Shown in pieces: positions 58,818 through 64,000 of a DNA stretch of 64,000 nt. The notes under the pieces were generated by a model, which worked only from the letters and a program-made list of their open reading frames with translations, made no database searches and had not been told where the DNA came from. The stretch covers positions 61,741 through 125,740 of the forward strand of contig WNNJ02002701.1 in assembly GCA_012934845.2 (NCBI GenBank), in the 5' to 3' direction. Source of the DNA: Pomphorhynchus laevis. Taxonomy: Eukaryota; Acanthocephala; Palaeacanthocephala; Echinorhynchida; Pomphorhynchidae. The translations under genes and the position numbers were made by a program. Positions within the stretch are counted from its first letter, which is position 1; every line of letters begins with the position of its first letter.

Positions 58818-59082
58818 ATGGATGATTTTGAGTCTGATTGGAAAAAATCGCAGTTTTCTTTGCTTGACGTAAACTATCCAGTATTTAATGGATTCGTATT
58901 GAACGAAGAAGTATATTTAACCTTAAAGTCATCAGTTAGCGGAGCTGCTGAAAGAAGGGAATCTGGATGTATTGTCTTATTCGGTGTTCCTGGTTCCGGC
59001 AAACGCACTTTAGTTATGCAAGCAATAAGAGAAATAAGTCAATTACCAACTTCATTAAAGCTCTCAATTTTAGAGTTTGATG
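58818..59082 (+). CDS. ORC4: Origin recognition complex subunit 4-like protein, exon 1 (residues 1-88)
   Basis: ORC4 is an AAA+ subunit of the six-protein complex that binds replication origins in the nucleus and helps load the MCM helicase. Exon 1 starts MDDFESDWKKSQFSLLDVNY and carries Walker A GVPGSGKRT (residues 56-64, lysine 62), followed by LVMQAIREISQLPTS and LKLSILEFD. This matches the ORC4 pattern of GPRGSGKT then a helix and a strand ending in NG. The donor is G|GTAAAT at 59083, leaving phase 1. The start is chosen because it is the first ATG of the open frame, preceded by AT-rich sequence. N-terminus short, as in other ORC4 proteins. Confidence 0.8.
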
Positions 59083-60811
59083 GTAAATTTTACATTTTTA
59101 TATTCTCTAGATGTAATAATGGGAGTGGTCATCATTGTGTACAGAGTTCATCATTTATTTTTATTATTAATTAATAATTAAGATTTATTATTAAACGAAA
59201 GTTTGTTAGACTTGTAAAGAATTTTGTATTTTATTGTTATATTGCATTCATCGTGGTAATTCACAATAAAACATTTATCTTTTAATACTTTAATGAATTT
59301 TTTTTAATTGGATAGTTTTAAGAGCATTCGTAAGTATATTTATTTTCATTTTAAGCCGTATTAATTTTAAAACACAGTCAATTCAGATTCGTCAAAATTT
59401 GTGGTTGTTTATATTTGTGCTTTTGAAAAACTTCAATAAATAAAATATTATTTTTATTTCAAGTACAATACTTTAAATAATTTATTAATTTATCTACTTA
59501 ATTTATCTACTTTTGCTAATTAGAATATTAAAATTAGTAGGCTAATGCTAATATACGTGAAATAATATAAAATACAAAGGAGTTTCACAAATCGAGTAAT
59601 TTATTATTTCAAAAATTATGAGCTGTCGCTTACTGAAACTTTGGTTTACATAAAGCTAGCACATCACCATATGTAGATTACTAATCTACTCATTGAAATA
59701 ATAGTTGTAAAGACAATCGTTTTTATTTATATAAAAATATCATTCAGAATTGCATTCGGGTCAAATTTAATCTTTATATAGCAAGTCATTCCCAAGAAAA
59801 ATACACAAATTGTTTTTCAACCAATATTTCGACTGTCCGAGCAGCTCTCTTCAAAGGATCTGAAATTACAACATTATATAAGTACTGCACAATTTATACA
59901 AATAACAAAGCAGTGTAAAAATCTGGGAACCCGGGATCGTTCAGTCCATAGATGCTACATAACTGTAACTACCCGAAATAGGCGATGGAAAAGGCGTATA
60001 AAAAACACATTGTTCTCGTAGTACAATACCTACCACCTCGGACACACGCTTAAACGCTACGCTTGCTCTTACTATATCAACGATTTTCTCATGAATAAAT
60101 TAAAAGGAACATGCTAAAAATTTGACAGGCAACTTAATATTTATTACGAGAGAGGTGCCACTCTTGACTGTATTTTCAAACGCAAACCTAAAAACAAGAT
60201 AATAGGGTCGTGTATAATACACTTTGTGTTGATTGTAATAGAACTTTAAAACGACATGACACGTCGTCGGCCCTATTTAATCACGTCATCTCTACCGATC
60301 ATAGAATTGCGTTTGAGAAGGTGAAGTAATAAAATATATTGAATTAATAAAAATTCAATATAATAGATCCGTGTATAATGGATTAAAAATAGTCATTGAA
60401 AATTATACCATTTTAATTAATTTTCAATAGTATCAATATAAAGTTGACAATTCTCGTCAAATCTCGAAAAATGTATAAGTTAAATAGTCATTTACAATTG
60501 ACTTTTAAATAAATTAATAGACGTGTGATTTTAATTATTAAAATTTTAATATAACATTATTTGTCGTTTATAAATTAAAAAATAATTTTCTGTTTATTAC
60601 TTAACTCGAATATTGACTCGTGTATATTCACTTGAATCATTTATCGTTTAGCTTACAGAATGAACAAACAACATATTTGCATCACAATTTTATAGACATT
60701 TCATTACGATACATTTTTTATTCATAGTATTTGACCCACATGGGATATAATTACAATCTGCTCTAAATATATCAAAACGGAATTTTGATTCTTCGTCTTT
60801 TTGTTTGCTAG
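59083..60811 (+). other. Intron of the ORC4-like gene, with PLE fragments
   Basis: 1729 nt from GTAAAT to TTTGCTAG. It contains a hammerhead-like PLE motif on the minus strand (59860-59824: TTTGAAGAGAGCTG ... CAGTCGAAATATTG) and a GIY-YIG remnant on the plus strand (60127-60329). Compared with human ORC4, about 30 residues between Walker A and Walker B are missing from the two exons, so a small extra exon may be hidden here; I could not find one. Confidence 0.55.
60127..60329 (+). mobile_element. PLE GIY-YIG endonuclease remnant inside the ORC4-like intron
   Basis: Readable pieces are YYERGATLDCIFKRKPKNKI, VVYNTLCVDCNRT and TSSALFNHVISTDHRIAFEK. The (V/I)Y..xC.DC.. start and the HV...DHRI.F block are typical of PLE GIY-YIG domains; the YVGQT part between them is lost. 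Old and broken. Confidence 0.6.
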
Positions 60812-61506
60812 GGCACGGTGATAAAGATGTAAACAATTTACCAGACGAATTTGACACAGATTACCCATTTTGTATACTATTACTAACTCATTTTGAAAAG
60901 TATTGTTCAGTTTCGCGTCAATCTTTCCTGTACAATGTGATTGAAGAATTGGAGAGACGCCGCTCTTCGCAAAACCTAAGCCTATTGGTTATTGGTTTAA
61001 CGAGCAATTGCAAATGTTTTGAAGGTTTAGAAAAACGAGTGCGCTCTCGACTAACCCACCAGTTTGTGCATTTGCCATCCCTGTCATTCAATTCTTACAA
61101 AAGTGTAGCAAAGTCAATGATGAGTCCGACCATGTGTTCATCCGAATGGTCAGAAAGTATTGATAAATTACTGGATAATTCTACTGTTGATAAAGTTTTG
61201 CTTAGCATCTTTGAAATGTCAAGCGATTTGAATGCACTTAGACGACTATTTCATTTACCAGCTACAAGATTATGCCAGCAAACGCCGTATATAGATGCTT
61301 CCACCTTAATTGAATCATATAAACTATGTAGCTTAGACACATTTTGTCATCAGCTTGAATCCCTAACAAGTGTGGAGCTCATCGTACTCATATCTGCGCT
61401 ACAACATTACCCAGAAAATTTTAACTTTGAAATGGTCCTCCTCAAATATAAATCATTTACTGCAGGTCGCAAAAGTTTAATATTTACTAGAACCTTACTT
61501 CGAAAG
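60812..61506 (+). CDS. ORC4: ORC4-like protein, exon 2 (residues 89-320)
   Basis: Acceptor TTTGCTAG. The split codon GGG joins ...EFD to GHGDKDVNNLPDEF. Then PFCILLLTHFEKYCS (residues 107-121) stands where ORC4 has its Walker B FILDEFDLF. NLSLLVIGLTSNCKCFEGLE follows (sensor 1 and beyond), then KRVRSRLTHQFVHLPSLS (residues 163-180), matching human EKRVKSRFSH with the inter-subunit arginine finger. The lid and winged-helix start are also readable (DLNALRRLF, LIESYKLCSLD, SVELIVLISALQHYPENFNF, VLLKYKSF). It ends TRTLLRK before donor GTATGA at 61507, phase 0. The C-terminal ~60-80 residues expected for ORC4 are not found before the window ends. Confidence 0.85.
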
Positions 61507-62039
61507 GTATGAAATGATTTTGGATAAAAATATATTTTACCGACTTTAATTGTAAAAAGAAATTCACCGTGATTAATGACTATTCACGGTAATTCTTAAT
61601 CGCATCTACCCAAATGTAATTTATTTAGATTATATCACATAAGTCGAACGAGCGTAATTACATTCTGTTATATTTTCATTTTCATAGGTGTGACGATCAG
61701 GTGTACATGATTTTAAATTGCTAAAGAATAACAGGATATCTATTCGAAAAAATTACGAAATAATTATTTACAACTATTGCGTTCGTTAATTAGAACACGA
61801 ATTGCGATTGTCTTGCCCAAATTTCTTAAATAGCCATTCAATTGTTATGCTCTAACCGTTATCACGCGTGTGGTGTATATTATCACTTATAATAATGACA
61901 TTTTTTGATATTTTTTTGTTGATTTAAATTATACAATTTTCAAATTATATCATAAAGATAACATATTTTAAAGAACACTTTAAAAACTAACAAAAGCTAA
62001 TAAAATATAATATGAATATTAAATTTACATCAATTAAAA
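61507..62039. other. AT-rich DNA after ORC4-like exon 2 (intron or 3' flank)
   Basis: No exon matching the ORC4 C-terminal winged helix (LELI... region) was found. AT-rich and featureless. Confidence 0.45.
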
Positions 62040-63142
62040 CTACTTTAAATTTATATCGTAACGCGACATATTTAAATTTACAATAAACATATTTTTGCAT
62101 GAGCATTCATGCAAACCATATAATATAAAATATAATACATTAAATAATGAAATTTTAAGAATTGCAACAATTTGTAACGATATTTATTTTCTTCAAAATC
62201 ATTCAAATAATTTGATTAATGCATTTTCAAATACAATAGAAGGTAATATAGTCTCAATTATTGATGACTTATGACTCATAACTGTGTAAAAAAGAAATCT
62301 AAATGATATAAAGATATAAAATATATGTTTCGATATATTGATGTATTTAACTCTAATATTTTTTTCAATGAGTGAACAAATTTATCCAGGTAGCCTTATT
62401 CTTAATAAAAACAAAATATTGATGATAAAGTTATATCTCTAGATATAAACATTAAATTAACATAAATTAAAACTACTTTAATTCATATCGTAAAGATGAC
62501 ATTTAAATTTACGAGAAACATTTTCTGCATGAGCATTCATGCATACCATATAATATAAAATATAAAACATTAAATAATGAAATTTCACAAATTGCAACAA
62601 TTTGTGACGATATATTCAAAATCATTTAAAAAATTTGATAGAGACATTTTTAAACTAGGTTACTATAAAAATTAAATCAAACAAAAATCGTAAATATTAA
62701 TCGTTAAACATTATTGAAAATGTATTTAGACTCATAATTGGAAAATTTTTATGAATGGATAGTAAATAATATATTCTGTAGTAGAATAAGGTATTACGCT
62801 CGATAATCAAACTAAAAAAGAAATACATCATTATAGCTGACTATAATGATGTAATAAAATAATTGGGTTATAATAGCCTAATTATAGCTGACTTGTTTTT
62901 AAGCTTTATAGAATATGAATTTGTTCATAACTGTTTAAAAAATAAATCTTAATTATATAAAGATATGAAATATATGTTTCGATATATTAATAGCATATGT
63001 GTATTTTACTCTATTAATTTTTATTCAATAAGCGAAGCAATTTATCCAGGTAGCCTCATTCTTAATAAAACCAATTATAATGATAAAGAAGGTATATATC
63101 TAGATGTGAACATTAAATTAGCATCAATTAAAACTATTTTTA
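62040..63142 (+). mobile_element. Three tandem truncated PLE reverse transcriptase pieces
   Basis: Piece 1 (62040-62225), piece 2 (about 62265-62665) and piece 3 (about 62880-63142) each match parts of the PLE at 52600-54140: the MFRYID.IC.F box, IYPGSLILNKTN, YLDVNIKLASIKT and the HEHSCIPYNIKYN segment. Pieces 1 and 2 each end at the same region (NEI.RIATICND). All lie on the plus strand, head to tail. Partial tandem arrays are a known habit of PLE insertions. The last piece runs straight into the ~800-bp repeat. Confidence 0.75.
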
Positions 63143-63950
63143 AATACACGCAGACTCAGTTAACTTATCTGATTTGCTAAAAATGCATTACACACATTTT
63201 CTAGATATCTAGACATATTGTTATTTTAATTGGTTATCGCGTTTAAAACTAAGTTTTTGAATTTAATAAAATACATAGAGACAAATAGTTTATAAAGTTA
63301 GGGAATATTATGTTGTTTTTTTGTATTTCTTATTCCCGATAAAGATTACAGGTTAGTTCACCAAAATCATGAAGTTACCAAGTTCCAAGTTATATCAATA
63401 TAAACATGCAACCATGCTAAATATTTTATTTTGCTTATAAAATTTGCAGTTCTGTTTTATCTTAAGCATGTGATAGTTGTTAAAAATTGATAGGATTTAC
63501 AGTTAAAGTCAAATAATTATCGATAAATTTTTACTTTCCTGTTAGATAATACTAAGAATCGATAATAAAATCCGGTTGGAACATGTAATTCTGGAAAAGT
63601 TGCTTACAATTGCTTATCAACGCTTGTGCATTCTTTTGTCCTTTAATAATATTTTATTGTCCTAAACAAAGTATGAATTTCGCTATGGTCTATTTAACGC
63701 TTTTCAGCGTAAATGGACTGTATCGAAATTCATGTTTCGGTATGGTCGAAATTCAAAAAAATTCGAAATTCAAACCAGCGTATGTATAGACCAGCGTAAA
63801 TTTAAAATCAAGATTTGCTTTGCCAATCAAGATTTGAATGAATATATTCAAATATGTATATTCATCCTACAATATATATAATCTTAAGATTGAAATATAT
63901 ATAATATAAATTATAAATATCTAAATATAAATAAATTATAAACATAAATA
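63143..63950 (-). repeat. ~800-bp repeat, right copy of an inverted pair
   Basis: Reverse complement of 49818-50628, about 12.5 kb away, nearly identical. It begins with AATACACGCAGACTCAGTTA directly after a PLE reverse transcriptase piece. A diverged form of this junction motif also occurs on the minus strand at about 52635-52604, downstream of the PLE at 52600-54140. The motif may therefore be part of the PLE terminus. Confidence 0.85.
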
Positions 63951-64000
63951 AATAATTTATAATATAATTTATAATTAATAAGTTTTATTACAAATAAATT

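Noticed and set aside
49818-63950. Terminal inverted repeats of a Polinton-like large DNA element
   Set aside because: The interval contains unrelated LINE and PLE pieces and host ORC4-like exons, but no capsid, integrase or protein-primed polymerase sequence.

Overview
This is an AT-rich stretch of an animal genome, probably an invertebrate and possibly an arthropod, though the sequence alone does not settle the lineage. The signs are GT-AG introns of 52 nt to over 3 kb, very low gene density, and many decayed retroelements: CR1/L2-type LINEs, Penelope-like elements (PLEs) and Ty3/Gypsy fossils. No bacterial operons, tRNA genes, rRNA genes or CRISPR arrays were found.

Layout. 1-2980: left-edge retropepsin fossil, a 113-bp duplication and a 200-bp PLE-terminus palindrome in AT-rich DNA. 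2985-6690: pieces of L2-type LINE, mostly minus strand, with a 12-unit minisatellite. 6840-7010: another LINE scrap. 7290-11560: broken Ty3/Gypsy element with an inverted piece of itself upstream. 11830-33075: LINE graveyard with at least six L2-type copies (best at 20400-24985), a PLE GIY-YIG fragment, a retroelement C-terminal fragment between 62-bp direct repeats, and other LINE scraps. 33255-35240: two older minus-strand LINE remnants.

Host genes. (1) An unrecognised five-exon gene at 36782-43038, all introns in phase 0, predicting a basic 199-residue protein. Its third intron holds a truncated duplicate of (2) a nucleolin-like gene at 46270-49210 (RGG N-terminus, acidic tracts, three RRMs, acidic C-terminus). 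(3) An ORC4-like gene starting at 58818, with two exons seen and its 3' end not found. Its Walker A motif is intact, its Walker B motif is degenerate and its arginine-finger segment is kept.

Most striking element. At 43529-44135, between the five-exon gene and the nucleolin-like gene, lie two head-to-tail copies of a 349-bp unit. Each carries a complete type I hammerhead ribozyme. Both have every core residue, a 6-bp stem I, a 5-bp stem II and a 4-bp stem III. Cleavage at 43647/43648 and 43996/43997 would release exactly one 349-nt monomer with long internal self-complementarity. This is the layout of a metazoan retrozyme, a small non-autonomous element related to PLEs. Hammerhead-like but imperfect motifs (CTGAAGA, hairpin, GAAA) recur at PLE-type termini across the window, three of them as head-to-head palindromes. 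An inverted pair of nearly identical ~800-bp repeats lies at 49818-50628 and 63143-63950.
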